A stretch of DNA of 64,000 bases from Clostridiales bacterium (GTDB taxonomy: Bacteria; Bacillota; Clostridia; Lachnospirales; Lachnospiraceae): positions 9,563 to 73,562 of the forward strand of contig JAGZJZ010000030.1 of NCBI GenBank assembly GCA_018365455.1, in the 5' to 3' direction. The first letter of the stretch is position 1; each line of letters opens with the position of its first letter. This document shows positions 17,851 to 26,969 of the stretch, one piece after another. Position numbers and translations under genes: made by a program. The notes under the pieces were generated by a model, which saw nothing but the letters and a program-made list of their open reading frames with translations, was not told where the DNA came from and ran no database searches.

Positions 17851-17879
17851 TTGACAATATAATGTACTAGTTGTATTAT
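17851..17879 (+). promoter_or_regulatory. sigma-A promoter with repeated operator-like words
   Basis: TTGACA (17851-17856) and TATTAT (17874-17879) are separated by 17 bases and point to the LysE-type gene, leaving a leader of about 170 bases. The word caatataatgt occurs inside this promoter and again about 40 bases downstream, likely half-sites for the divergent XRE-cupin regulator. Confidence 0.6.
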
Positions 17880-18055
17880 TATATCGTACATATCCAATAT
17901 AATGTTCATTTTGTACTATTATACAATTTTGATTTAGGTTTGTAAAGAGGAATGGCGCTATATTCAAGATGTACATCGGCTATATCCTTCTAATTATCAT
18001 ACTTATAATTTTCATAAGTGGTTATTTATCACTGTTGAAGTAGAAAGAGGTTAAT

Positions 18056-18655
18056 ATGTTCCATTTATATGATTTTTTTATTTATTGTTTTATTACGGCT
18101 TACACTCCAGGTGCAAATAATCTGCTTTCCATGAGCAATGCAATAAGGTTAGGATTCCGTCGGAGTGTTCCCTTTAATCTCGAAATACTGGTAGGATTTG
18201 CAGTCGTTATGTCTGTTTGTACCGCCTTTAGTGCAACACTGTATTCGTACCTCCCCAAAATAAAAATTGCTATGCAGATATTAGGCGCTGCTTATATGCT
18301 ATACCTTGCGTGGAAAGTTTTGAAAAGTTCTTCCGATTTAAATGCTGACGGCGGCAAAGAAGCCAGCTTTCTTTCAGGGATGTTATTGCAATTTGCCAAT
18401 CCTAAAATTTACATTTATGCAATTAGTGCTATGTCGCTTTATATTTTGCCGGTCTATCATTCTGTTTCGGCATTGATAGCATTTACTGTCATACTCTCGT
18501 TAATTGGTGCTTCCGGTTCTTTTATATGGGCTTTGTTTGGATCGGCATTTTGTAAATTCTTCTCCAAACATACTAAGCTGGTAAATACCATGATGGCTCT
18601 TTTGCTTGTTTATTGTGCTGCCTCGCTATTTTTTTTAAATTCGCAGATAATTTAA
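18056..18655 (+). CDS. LysE/RhtB-family amino-acid exporter
   Basis: The 199-residue hydrophobic product has six likely membrane segments and the family signature TPGANNLLSMSNAIRLGFRRS at residues 17-37 (compare TPGPN in LysE/RhtB). AQILGAAYMLYLAWK and FANPKIYIYAISA are further family segments. Such proteins export amino acids or analogues across the cell membrane. AGAAAGAGGTTAAT precedes the ATG. The substrate cannot be read from sequence; control by the divergent XRE-cupin regulator is likely. Confidence 0.88.
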   Translation: MFHLYDFFIYCFITAYTPGANNLLSMSNAIRLGFRRSVPFNLEILVGFAVVMSVCTAFSATLYSYLPKIKIAMQILGAAYMLYLAWKVLKSSSDLNADGGKEASFLSGMLLQFANPKIYIYAISAMSLYILPVYHSVSALIAFTVILSLIGASGSFIWALFGSAFCKFFSKHTKLVNTMMALLLVYCAASLFFLNSQII

Positions 18656-18792
18656 TCCCACACAAATCCTGTAACTGGACATGGATATCCCGGGTGTCAT
18701 TGAAGATGGTAAAGAGAATACGTGACTATTTATACGAATACCTACTTGAAAATATAACATCACACCATAAGACGTTGGCTTTTTTCATACAA

Positions 18793-19719
18793 TTACAGAT
18801 ATTTTTTCCTCACCGTCTCTATTATGGAAGCTGCTTCATGGGCAATATCTCGATCGGTTTCCTGAAGATTTTCCAGAGGGAGTCGGACACCTCCGATATC
18901 TACCCTCTCATTGATACGTAGAATCTCTTTTGCAACAGCATACATATTGGCACGTGCTGAACACATCTTACTAATGATTTCATTAATGCCATACTGCAAT
19001 TCTGTTGCTGAGTTCTTTTTCCCTGCTTCAATCATTTCATTTAATTTCAGGAACAGCTCAGGCATTACCCCATATGTTCCTCCAATTCCTCCGTCAGCTC
19101 CGATTGCAAGGCCGGCAACTAACTGCTCATCAGGACCGTTAAATACAACGAACTCACCCTTTGCCGCTTTTCCTGCTGCCTTGAACATCTGGATATCCTG
19201 TGTAGACATAGAAGAGTTTTTCACCCCTATGACTCTTGGGTTTTTCATCATTTCTGCCAATAGGCTCATTGTCAGCGCAGTACCGGCAAGCTGCGGAATA
19301 TTGTATATAATGAAATCTGTGTTTGGAGCCGCATCGCTGATCATATTCCAATAAGCAACAATCGAATATTCGGGCAATCTGAAATAAATGGGGGGAATAC
19401 AAGCAATTGCATCTACTCCCACGCCCTCAGAATGCTTTGCCAGGTTCATGCTGTCCTCCGTATTGTTGCAAGCAACATGATTGATAACCGTCAGTTTTCC
19501 CTTAGCAACCTCCATCACATTCTCAATAATCTCCTTACGCTCTTCAACATCCTGATAAATGCACTCCCCTGATGATCCATTTACATAGACTCCTTTTACG
19601 CCTTTCTCAATAAAATATTGAGTAAGGGCTCGAACACGTTTGGGACTTACCTTCCCTCCTTCATCATAGCAGGCATAAAAAGCCGGGATGATTCCTTTAT
19701 ATTTTTCTAATTTGCACAT
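18793..19719 (-). CDS. nanA: N-acetylneuraminate lyase (sialic acid aldolase)
   Basis: The product of about 308 residues is a class I aldolase of the DHDPS/NAL family. Counting from the upstream ATG at 19725 it shows GSSGE (50-54) for the pyruvate carboxylate, the catalytic tyrosine in IIYNIP (Y141) and the Schiff-base lysine in GVKNSS (K169). It splits N-acetylneuraminate to N-acetylmannosamine and pyruvate in the cytoplasm. AGGAGG is only 3 bases from the ATG at 19725 but 9 from the ATG at 19719, so the latter is preferred. It is the last gene of the sialidase-transporter-oxidoreductase cluster, which supports NAL rather than DHDPS. No nanE or nanK follows. Confidence 0.88.
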   Translation of the reverse strand: MCKLEKYKGIIPAFYACYDEGGKVSPKRVRALTQYFIEKGVKGVYVNGSSGECIYQDVEERKEIIENVMEVAKGKLTVINHVACNNTEDSMNLAKHSEGVGVDAIACIPPIYFRLPEYSIVAYWNMISDAAPNTDFIIYNIPQLAGTALTMSLLAEMMKNPRVIGVKNSSMSTQDIQMFKAAGKAAKGEFVVFNGPDEQLVAGLAIGADGGIGGTYGVMPELFLKLNEMIEAGKKNSATELQYGINEIISKMCSARANMYAVAKEILRINERVDIGGVRLPLENLQETDRDIAHEAASIIETVRKKYL

Positions 19720-19798
19720 TGCCATGTTCCTCCTTACTGTTTACTTGTTACTGCCTACAGGCTTGCCTGCAGACAGTTTGTGTTATTCTCTCTGGCCA

Positions 19799-22088
19799 TT
19801 AATTTCCTGAAGCTTGCCCCGTCAGCTCACTGATTGAATATTTCTCATACTTCAGTATATCTTTCAGATGTAATTCATTCCGTGACCAGGAATCATACTT
19901 TTCATACAATAAACCTATTTGACCGTCAGGCAACTCTGTCAGGCAGGAATAGGAATATCCCATTTGAGGCGCATCTACCGCATAGGAGTACTTCCACTCT
20001 ACCGAATACTTATCTATTCCGATATTTCCTGTATCATTGACAAGCCCAATCCATATTTTCCCGTTCTTACGTCCATTTGTGGCATTTGGCGAAGATAAGA
20101 TGATTGCCGGCTTCCCGTCTATAGGCTGTGAATAATTAATGACTGATAGCTGTGTCCCATAAGAGGTGGTGCTGATTCCCGGCAGCGGTACTCTGTCGCT
20201 CCATGTCTCTCCTCCGTCAATGCTGGTAACTTCAGCAATATAGTTGGAACCTGTTCGCAGATACGTCTTAAGTGAACCATCCGGCATCTCGACAATCTGC
20301 GCTTCGGCTGTCGCGCCGCCTGTACGGTTATCCGCCTCCACATAGGTCCAGTTGTCCCCGTGGTCGTCACTGTACATAAACCCAAGCTCTGCTGAAGACT
20401 TAGAATATAAAGGCACAAGCAGCCTTCCCGCATTCTCACCAGTAGATATCTGTTTTCCGATACCTGGTCCCACAACCAGGAATTTGGAGACTTCCGGCTT
20501 AAAGCTGCTGACAATATCTAAATCTGACCAGCTTGCCCCTTCATCGTCAGAATATCTCATTGCCAGATAGTTGGTCGGGAATGCTTTGAATACAGAATCT
20601 TTATAAAATATGTTCATGTTTACATCAACATCTCTCTTACTTTCAATTAAATTCGTCCCGCTAAAATTGTAATCATACTGCTTACAGGTCAGGTTTGTAT
20701 CATTCTGGTAAAGATTATATTCTCCATCTACCCGAAACTCTGTTGGCTGGTCGGTAACATCATTGTATATTACTCCTTTTTCGCGGATCGTGTAGTCATA
20801 TGCGCTGCCTGCATCCTCATGCCATCTGAGTTTTAGATACTTTTTGCCATTCACTTCTTTAAAGCCAGAGCCTACAGAAGCGTTGGAGCTTCCGATACCC
20901 GCGGGCATCAGATCTGCAAACAGGAAGATTCTTTTAGTAACCTTATCCTCCAGCAATACCGGATCTATATAAGATGCACTTCCCTGGATCTGCACATTTT
21001 TCCCTACAGAGTCTCTTGGCCAGTCTATATTTTTAGCTATGTAATCGTCAAACTTAAACGGCAGTGTCGGCTCAGACCATGTATTTCCGCCATCAGTGCT
21101 TTTGGCAAAAGCAATATTTATCTTACTTTTTGAATCGTGGGTGCCGCCATACCTTGCATCAGCAGCAGTGATAACGGTACCTGTGCTTAAAGTCAGCAAT
21201 GACGGTATTCGGAAGTAATTTGATTCAGTGGCATCCCCGGCATAGAATATATTCTCACCATATGTGGTCACTCCTGTTGCCTGGATCAATTCTTCGTCGG
21301 ACAGTGCATTACTATATACCTTAACGTCACCAATCGTTCCCCCGAACGGATATGCAATCTGCCCCTGCCTCTTCGTGCCGCCTAATGTAACGTTATCTAC
21401 ACCTGTAATGTCACTGATAAACTTAAACGCGTCTTTATCCAGTGTTGCGAGAAGCTCGCCATTTGCAAATAATTTGTACTGTTTATTTGCCGCATCGGCT
21501 TTTAATGCAACCGTATTGAATACCCGTTCTCCTTTATACAGAGCACGCACTGACGCCGGTCTGTCCAATGTATATTTGAAGACACCGTCCGTGTTTCTAA
21601 GTTCTATGCCTACGCCGCCAGAGTTTGTTATATAGATATGGAAATGCCTGTCCTGATTGCCCTTGGTACTGTTCCCTACGCTGAACAGAGACTGGATTCC
21701 ATTTTCACTTGTTGATTTATAGGATAGGATTATTGTACCCTGGGTCATTGCCTTTACATATTCGGCGCCAGCCTCCTGGTCCAGACTGTATCCCTGCCCT
21801 TCGGCTATATCAACATTGCTCTTTTCCAACAGAATGCCTTCCGGGATTTTAGCGCTGCCCTCTTCGGCTGTCTCCCCCCCCTTCAACAGTGATAGCAGTT
21901 GCTTCATCTGCCTGTGCTTCGTCTGTAGCAACTGTTTCCTGACCGTCATCTATAACGGCTATCTCCTCTGTTCCTTGCGTTACCTGTCGCTGTTCCTGAT
22001 TTTCTTCCGTCGCACATACAGCTAAAGGTGTAACCATGACTGCTGATGCCAGTGCGATTGCCATTGCTTTCTTCCCAAATCTTCCCAT
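19799..22088 (-). pseudogene. nanH: intramolecular trans-sialidase, frameshifted in a G tract
   Basis: A GH33 sialidase. The ATG at 22088 follows AGGAGGAGTAAGTT and encodes a Sec signal peptide (KKAMAIALASAVMVTPLAVCA). The frame is lost in a run of eight G (plus positions 21874-21881) and stops at 21849; the second frame carries everything else to 19799. With seven G the two join as VEGGETAEEG into one protein of 762 residues. After the break come an N-terminal carbohydrate-binding-like lectin domain, the FRIP arginine motif (NYFRIPSLL), four Asp boxes (STDGGNTW, SDDEGASW, SDDHGDNW, SIDGGETW), the EAQIVE glutamate and the MGYSYSC tyrosine. It closely resembles R. gnavus NanH, which releases 2,7-anhydro-Neu5Ac. 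As written, the catalytic part lacks a signal peptide and a ribosome site. Confidence 0.9.
21874..21881 (-). repeat. G8 homopolymer at the sialidase frameshift
   Basis: Eight C on the plus strand, 21874-21881, lie just after the signal peptide and before the lectin domain. Seven would keep the sialidase in frame, so length change here would switch secretion of the enzyme on or off, or the extra base is an assembly error. Confidence 0.8.
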
Positions 22089-22091
22089 AAC

Positions 22092-23240
22092 TTACTCCTC
22101 CTGATATTTATTCTTCTCTGATACGATTGAGCCCTCTACTATTTCCACAAGTTTCACTTTGCGGTCCTCAAGCCTTGATTTTGTGCAGGCATCCGCAGTT
22201 GCAATAGCTGCCTTTGCCGCCTCCCCGGTAAGCAGCGGCCTGAATTCATCATCCGCTGATTCCCCATGCATAATTCCATTGAAATATCTCATCTCATTTT
22301 TCATAATGCTATGAAGCCACATCGGCGGTTTTTTGCCCGGCTTCCCATACATAATCGCACCATCCATCTCTGTTCCATGATAGATTCTTGTGCGGTCATC
22401 ATCTTCCTCCTGAGATTCATGTACCTGGAAATGCTCCTCTTTTCCATCTATTTTCAGAATACCGCCGCATTCGCACATGTCAATGCGGATTGCTCCCTTT
22501 GTCCCCTGGATAAGGACATAATGCTCCGGCCAATGGAATGCCGAGCCCCACTCCAATATGGCATAGCGGCTATCCTCATATTCCATGTTCACAAACAGCA
22601 TATCATCTTCATCGCCAAATTCATCGCCCTGATGAGCCGCATTTCCCCCTGTCATGGTTACTGTTTTCGGCATACCGCCCATGAGGAATTGCACACAGTC
22701 AAGTTCATGGATGTGATGGTAGAGATGCCCGCCTGATTTCTCCCTGATTTTCTTCCATGATATGGATGCCTGCGCTTCTTCCCATCCATTTCTCGCGGAA
22801 TGACAGTACAGCACCTTTCCTATTACACCATCGTTGATTAATTTTTTGGCATGACGCACGCCCTTAAAAAAGTTCATGACATGCCCTGCCATAAATTTTA
22901 CTCCATTCTCCAAGCACGCCTTTACCATCTCATCGCAGTCCTTGTAGCTTAGTGCAATGGGTTTCTCACAAAATACATTGACTCCATGCTGTGCTGCCTT
23001 GATAACCGGCTCTTTATGCAGGTAATTGGGAGTCGCTACTATGACAGCATCTACATCATCACGGCTGTAGAGGGCATCCAGATCGGTCTCCACATCACAT
23101 CCTAACTCTGATGCCACTGTCTGAGCATTTACCGGGTCCAGGACAGCTGCAATTTTAGTTCCTTCAGCTTCCTTCAAAATACGGCCCAGCTCTGCCCCGA
23201 AATAACCTGTTCCTACTATTGCATATCCTATTGTTTTCAT
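22092..23240 (-). CDS. nanOx: Gfo/Idh/MocA oxidoreductase, 2,7-anhydro-Neu5Ac oxidoreductase type
   Basis: The 382-residue product has an N-terminal Rossmann fold (YAIVGTGYFGAELG), the family stretch VFCEKPIALSYKDCDEMV with the EKP motif, and the C-terminal substrate domain with HHIHELDCVQFLMGG. The start at 23240 is set by AAGGAGGTCATTATAAAT; a longer frame has no ribosome site. In R. gnavus the gene at this place, between the permeases and the sialidase, turns imported 2,7-anhydro-Neu5Ac into Neu5Ac with a bound NAD cofactor, and the same order here supports that role. The sialidase gene starts 4 bases after its stop. Confidence 0.85.
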   Translation of the reverse strand: MKTIGYAIVGTGYFGAELGRILKEAEGTKIAAVLDPVNAQTVASELGCDVETDLDALYSRDDVDAVIVATPNYLHKEPVIKAAQHGVNVFCEKPIALSYKDCDEMVKACLENGVKFMAGHVMNFFKGVRHAKKLINDGVIGKVLYCHSARNGWEEAQASISWKKIREKSGGHLYHHIHELDCVQFLMGGMPKTVTMTGGNAAHQGDEFGDEDDMLFVNMEYEDSRYAILEWGSAFHWPEHYVLIQGTKGAIRIDMCECGGILKIDGKEEHFQVHESQEEDDDRTRIYHGTEMDGAIMYGKPGKKPPMWLHSIMKNEMRYFNGIMHGESADDEFRPLLTGEAAKAAIATADACTKSRLEDRKVKLVEIVEGSIVSEKNKYQEE

Positions 23241-23409
23241 ATTTATAATGACCTCCTTAAATGTCGAAATAAGTAAACGTTCCGAACAGGACTGTGCATT
23301 TACTTTACAGTCCATGCGAAAATAATCAATCAGCTATAGACCCCATCGCCAAAGGCGTTTTTCATGGGCTTGCAGGCGTGTCTGTTCATGGTCCTGACAG
23401 ATACTGAAA

Positions 23410-24243
23410 TTATTTTACGGCTCCGTCCGTCATGCCGCCTGCAATCTTGTTCTGTATAAACATAAAAAATAATACCGATGGTACAACTACCAGCGCAGAT
23501 GCAGCCATCATGTCACCCCAGTTTAATATCTCGGAACCCTGGAGGGATTTTAACGCTACGGATACCGTCATTTTGTCTGTACTGTTAATCAGAATCAAAG
23601 AGTATAAGAATTCATTCCACGCATTAATAAATGTATAGATAGCAGTAGCTACTATTCCAGGCATTACGAGTGGAAGCACAATCCTTGAAAATATCTGAAA
23701 CTTATTCGCGCCGTCCACCCTGGCCGACTCTTCTATCCCCAACGGAACCGTCTTAAAGAATCCCACCAGCATCCATACAGCATAAGGCACGCTGAAAGAA
23801 AGATATACGATGACAAGGCCTACTCTCGTATTCATAAGCCCCAGCTTTGCCATAACCAATGAATAAGGGATTGCCAGTAAGATTGGTGGAAACATGTAGG
23901 TAGTCACAAGTGCCTTGGACATAATGGACCCAAGCTTTGGAAAAAAGCGCACGATCCCATAAGCTGCCATTGATGAGATAATAATTGCAATGCATGTGGT
24001 AGAAAATGCAATAATCACGCTGTTTCCGATATTTGCAGCAAACTTAAGGTCATTTATCACGTGACTGAAATTTTCCAAGGTAAACTTAACCGGCAAAAAC
24101 CGGGTGGGGTTTGCAGTCATATCGCCTGAGGATTTTACAGAGCACAGCAAAACCCAAATCAGGGGAAAGAAAGCAATAAGGGACAGGATAATGAGATAGA
24201 TATGGCAAAAAAAATTGCCGGTTTTAGTCTTCTTGTTAGTCAT
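23410..24243 (-). CDS. carbohydrate ABC transporter permease (MalG/CUT1 type)
   Basis: The product of about 277 residues has six membrane segments and the cytoplasmic EAA loop EESARVDGANKFQIFSRIVL (about residues 185-205), which couples to the ATPase. It is the second permease of the sialic-acid transporter. The ATG at 24243 overlaps the stop of the first permease, and AGGAGG precedes it. No ATPase gene is in the cluster; CUT1 systems in Firmicutes often share an MsmK-like ATPase encoded elsewhere. The substrate (2,7-anhydro-Neu5Ac) is inferred from the cluster. Confidence 0.9.
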   Translation of the reverse strand: MTNKKTKTGNFFCHIYLIILSLIAFFPLIWVLLCSVKSSGDMTANPTRFLPVKFTLENFSHVINDLKFAANIGNSVIIAFSTTCIAIIISSMAAYGIVRFFPKLGSIMSKALVTTYMFPPILLAIPYSLVMAKLGLMNTRVGLVIVYLSFSVPYAVWMLVGFFKTVPLGIEESARVDGANKFQIFSRIVLPLVMPGIVATAIYTFINAWNEFLYSLILINSTDKMTVSVALKSLQGSEILNWGDMMAASALVVVPSVLFFMFIQNKIAGGMTDGAVK

Positions 24244-25190
24244 CACTTATCCTCCTTTTCCCATTTTTCGATAATTGTAAAATATACCACACACACAAGC
24301 AGCAAAAATGAAAGTAGCAGCATCGTAACTGCCGATGATTTACCCAGAAGCTTCGTACCCCAGCCCATGTTATAAGCATAGATTGGCACGGTTGTAGTCG
24401 CATTGGCAGGCCCGCCTCCTGTCAGAAGATAAATCAGGTCAAAGTTATTAAATATCCAGATTGTACGCAGCACAACCAACAGACCTACCACAATCTTAAT
24501 ATGCGGAACTGTTATCAGCCTAAACTGCTGCAGTTTAGACGCTCCGTCAATCTGAGCTGCCTCATACTGGTCTTGCGGGATTGTCTGCAGGGCAGAGAGT
24601 ACATTTACCATGATCATGGGCACGCCGAACCACACATTGATAAATATCAGTGTTAAAAACACCAGGTTGCTGTCACTTAAAAATTGTGGAAGTTCGCTGC
24701 AGATCCCTACTTGCACAAGAAAATTCGGCAAAAAACCTGAAACACCGTTAAGTATCCATTTCCAGGAAAGTGCTATAACAATGGATGGGAAAGCCCATGG
24801 AATAATCATTAATGTTCTGTAAATACCTTTGCCTATTTTAACACGGTTGATAGCCAACGCTGAAGTAAACCCTATGAATAACTGCCCTGCCAGAGAAGCT
24901 ACCGTCCAAAGAATGGATGTCAGGAATGCCTTATAAAAATTAGGATCTGACAGAACTGCTTTGTAATTGGCAACCCCTACAAAATCATAGGATGCCTTGA
25001 TTAGATGTTTTGTCGTCAGGCTGTAGTATAAGCTCGAGAATATAGGATATACCAGAAGCAGCCCGACAATAATCAGTGCCGGGAGAACGAAAACCCAGCG
25101 GGCATAATCAAATTTAACCTTTCTTTTCACAATAATTTGCCGCCTTTCTTTTACTATCCGGGATTGCCCTTCCTTGTATTTATGAATCAC
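24243..25190 (-). CDS. carbohydrate ABC transporter permease (MalF/CUT1 type)
   Basis: The 315-residue product has six membrane segments and the EAA loop YEAAQIDGASKLQQFRLITV (about residues 218-237). A GTG at 25130 with AAGGCGG before it would give a 295-residue protein and is an equally good start. It pairs with the permease that follows and with the binding protein upstream, from which it is separated by 100 bases that contain a TGTAC-GTACA hairpin and may reduce expression relative to the binding protein. Confidence 0.88.
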   Translation of the reverse strand: MIHKYKEGQSRIVKERRQIIVKRKVKFDYARWVFVLPALIIVGLLLVYPIFSSLYYSLTTKHLIKASYDFVGVANYKAVLSDPNFYKAFLTSILWTVASLAGQLFIGFTSALAINRVKIGKGIYRTLMIIPWAFPSIVIALSWKWILNGVSGFLPNFLVQVGICSELPQFLSDSNLVFLTLIFINVWFGVPMIMVNVLSALQTIPQDQYEAAQIDGASKLQQFRLITVPHIKIVVGLLVVLRTIWIFNNFDLIYLLTGGGPANATTTVPIYAYNMGWGTKLLGKSSAVTMLLLSFLLLVCVVYFTIIEKWEKEDK

Positions 25191-25290
25191 AGTGATGGTC
25201 GGGCATCCCCTGCTTTATTCCCACGAAGGTAACAATTCAGGTGTACATGCTCGTCTGTACATTTGATGACTGCCCGTGGGGTATTTAACT

Positions 25291-26631
25291 TTACTGTATA
25301 GAACTGAACACCTCATTTAACTTATCTTCTGCAGTTTTTGCAGCTTTTTTCACATCTGTTCCATTCGTAATAATGTCCTGGAACATGCTTTCAATGATTC
25401 CCTGGGACGTCAGCAGGCCAGCCTCTACGCTTGGGCCTTTTTCAAAGCCAATTGCTGTTCCCATGTCCATTGTCTTTGTAATGACATCTACTGCATTTGA
25501 GAACTTCTTAACGGTCTCATTTTTCTGATACTCCGGCGTGTCGGAAATTCCAGTAATAGATGGCAGCATACCTACCGGCGTCGCCTCCAGAAATTTCATA
25601 TATGTATCCTTGTCATATAGCTTCTTGATGAATGCCTTGCAGATTTCGGGATGTTCTGAGTTCTGCCAAACCACCATAGGAATGTTGGAAGTCTCAGCCC
25701 CATAATCTGGGTCATCTGCGTTAATCTTAGGCAGCATTGCACAATCAATCTGGTCTGATAATTCCGGAGAGTTTGTCTCCACGCCGCCAATCTGGAAGCC
25801 GGAGTTAAAATCAAATGCTGTCTTTCCCTGATAGAACAATGTAGCCTGGTCTAATACAGCATAGTTCACGGAATCCTTCGGAGAACAATTCTTATAAATA
25901 TCCAGCCAGTAATTAATACCGTCAATTGCCAGGTCACTTGTTAAATCTGCCTTTAGGTCATCTGTGAGAAGGCTTCCCCCGCCACTTCTTACATAGAAGT
26001 TCAGGAAACGGGTTCCCATCAGGTCATTGGAGCCGCATGGGAAAGAACATCCATATACGCCATTTTTTGTCAGGGCTTTTGCCGCTTCTGCAAATTCTTT
26101 CCAAGTCTTGGGCACTTCAAGACCGGCTTCCTTAAGCAAGTCTTTTCTGTACCACATAACCTGTGCATGTGAATAGAGGGGCAGGGAATAACAGGATCCA
26201 TCCTTTTCCCCCTCCGAAAGTGCCGATTCTGAGAATCTGTCCCTGCCGATTTCATCGATCAGGTCATCCACCGTAACCAATGCCTCTGCATCCATCATCT
26301 CTACTACGTGACCGGGAAGCGCGGTGCTCATGTCAGGAACATTCCCTGAAGCCAAGCCTGTTGTCCACTTTGTATAAAAGTCACCCCAGGAAAATGTTTC
26401 GATTGTAATTTTAACTCCTGGATTCTCTTCCATAAACTGATCCGCGGTTGCTTGAATTACGTCAAGACGCTGCCCCTGTGTGAAAGAATGCCAGAAGGTA
26501 ATGTCACCCTTCATTTCACCTGAAACATCTGCTGTTTTGGAATCACTTTTATTGTCTCCCTGCCCGCATCCTGAAAGAATACTGGACACCAGCATTGTGC
26601 CTATCAGCAAAATAGCCAATTTTCTTTTCAT
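25291..26631 (-). CDS. ABC transporter sugar-binding lipoprotein, sialic-acid type
   Basis: The 446-residue product starts MKRKLAILLIGTMLVSS and has the lipobox ILSGC, so it is a lipoprotein on the outer face of the membrane. The mature part is a family 1 extracellular solute-binding protein (GDITFWHSFTQGQRLDVIQ, AQVMWYRKDLLKEAGLEVP, PKTWKEF). The start at 26631 follows AAGGAGTTATTT; frames further upstream carry no signal. In R. gnavus the gene at this place (SatA of the nan cluster) binds 2,7-anhydro-Neu5Ac, and the same is likely here. It is the first gene of the main operon, behind the AraC gene. Confidence 0.9.
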   Translation of the reverse strand: MKRKLAILLIGTMLVSSILSGCGQGDNKSDSKTADVSGEMKGDITFWHSFTQGQRLDVIQATADQFMEENPGVKITIETFSWGDFYTKWTTGLASGNVPDMSTALPGHVVEMMDAEALVTVDDLIDEIGRDRFSESALSEGEKDGSCYSLPLYSHAQVMWYRKDLLKEAGLEVPKTWKEFAEAAKALTKNGVYGCSFPCGSNDLMGTRFLNFYVRSGGGSLLTDDLKADLTSDLAIDGINYWLDIYKNCSPKDSVNYAVLDQATLFYQGKTAFDFNSGFQIGGVETNSPELSDQIDCAMLPKINADDPDYGAETSNIPMVVWQNSEHPEICKAFIKKLYDKDTYMKFLEATPVGMLPSITGISDTPEYQKNETVKKFSNAVDVITKTMDMGTAIGFEKGPSVEAGLLTSQGIIESMFQDIITNGTDVKKAAKTAEDKLNEVFSSIQ

Positions 26632-26651
26632 AAATAACTCCTTCCTTGACA

Positions 26652-26695
26652 AAACTGTTTTTAACTGTTTTGGATTTAATAACGACGTCATTATT
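26652..26695. promoter_or_regulatory. operator-like repeats before the nan operon
   Basis: 26678-26695 is an 18-bp palindrome with one mismatch (aataacgacgtcattatt, centred on GACGTC). Just downstream towards the gene, aactgttttt and aactgttttg form a direct repeat (about 26653-26671) in the style of AraC half-sites. Both lie within 65 bases of the binding-protein start. They are candidate sites for the AraC regulator or a second repressor. Confidence 0.45.
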
Positions 26696-26830
26696 TTGTT
26701 GGTTATGTATTTATGTTAAACTATTTTTTTATGCATTTCTACCGACCACAGGTTCAATAATAGCACTACGCACTTATTTTTTAATAAGATAATACATAAT
26801 GTTCAGTTCAGGCCTGTCCTGTTTTGCCCT

Positions 26831-26886
26831 AAAAAACAAAAGGCACAGAGAACAGTTTCCTAAATTCTTAAACTGTTCCCCGTGTC
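26831..26886 (-). terminator. terminator after the AraC regulator gene
   Basis: On the minus strand a long stem (GGAACAGTTT pairing with AAACTGTTC, extended by imperfect CACGGG/CTGTGCC pairing) is followed by TTTTGTTTTTT. It should end the araC transcript before the nan operon promoter. Confidence 0.75.
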
Positions 26887-26917
26887 TTAATAATAAAAGG
26901 TGAATTCTGTTCTGTAT

Positions 26918-26967
26918 CGTGATTGGATATTCATGTGCCTGGCTGGTGCAATGAATATCCAATCACG
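26918..26967. repeat. 17-bp perfect inverted repeat after araC
   Basis: Arms 26918-26934 (cgtgattggatattcat) and 26951-26967 are perfect complements around a 16-base loop. The element begins 3 bases after the AraC stop and has no T tract, so it is an extra structure before the terminator at 26831. Confidence 0.7.
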
Positions 26968-26969
26968 CC

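Noticed and set aside
26774..26962. 62-residue minus-strand frame
   Set aside because: It lies over the terminator and inverted repeat after araC and has no ribosome site; sequence is not protein-like.
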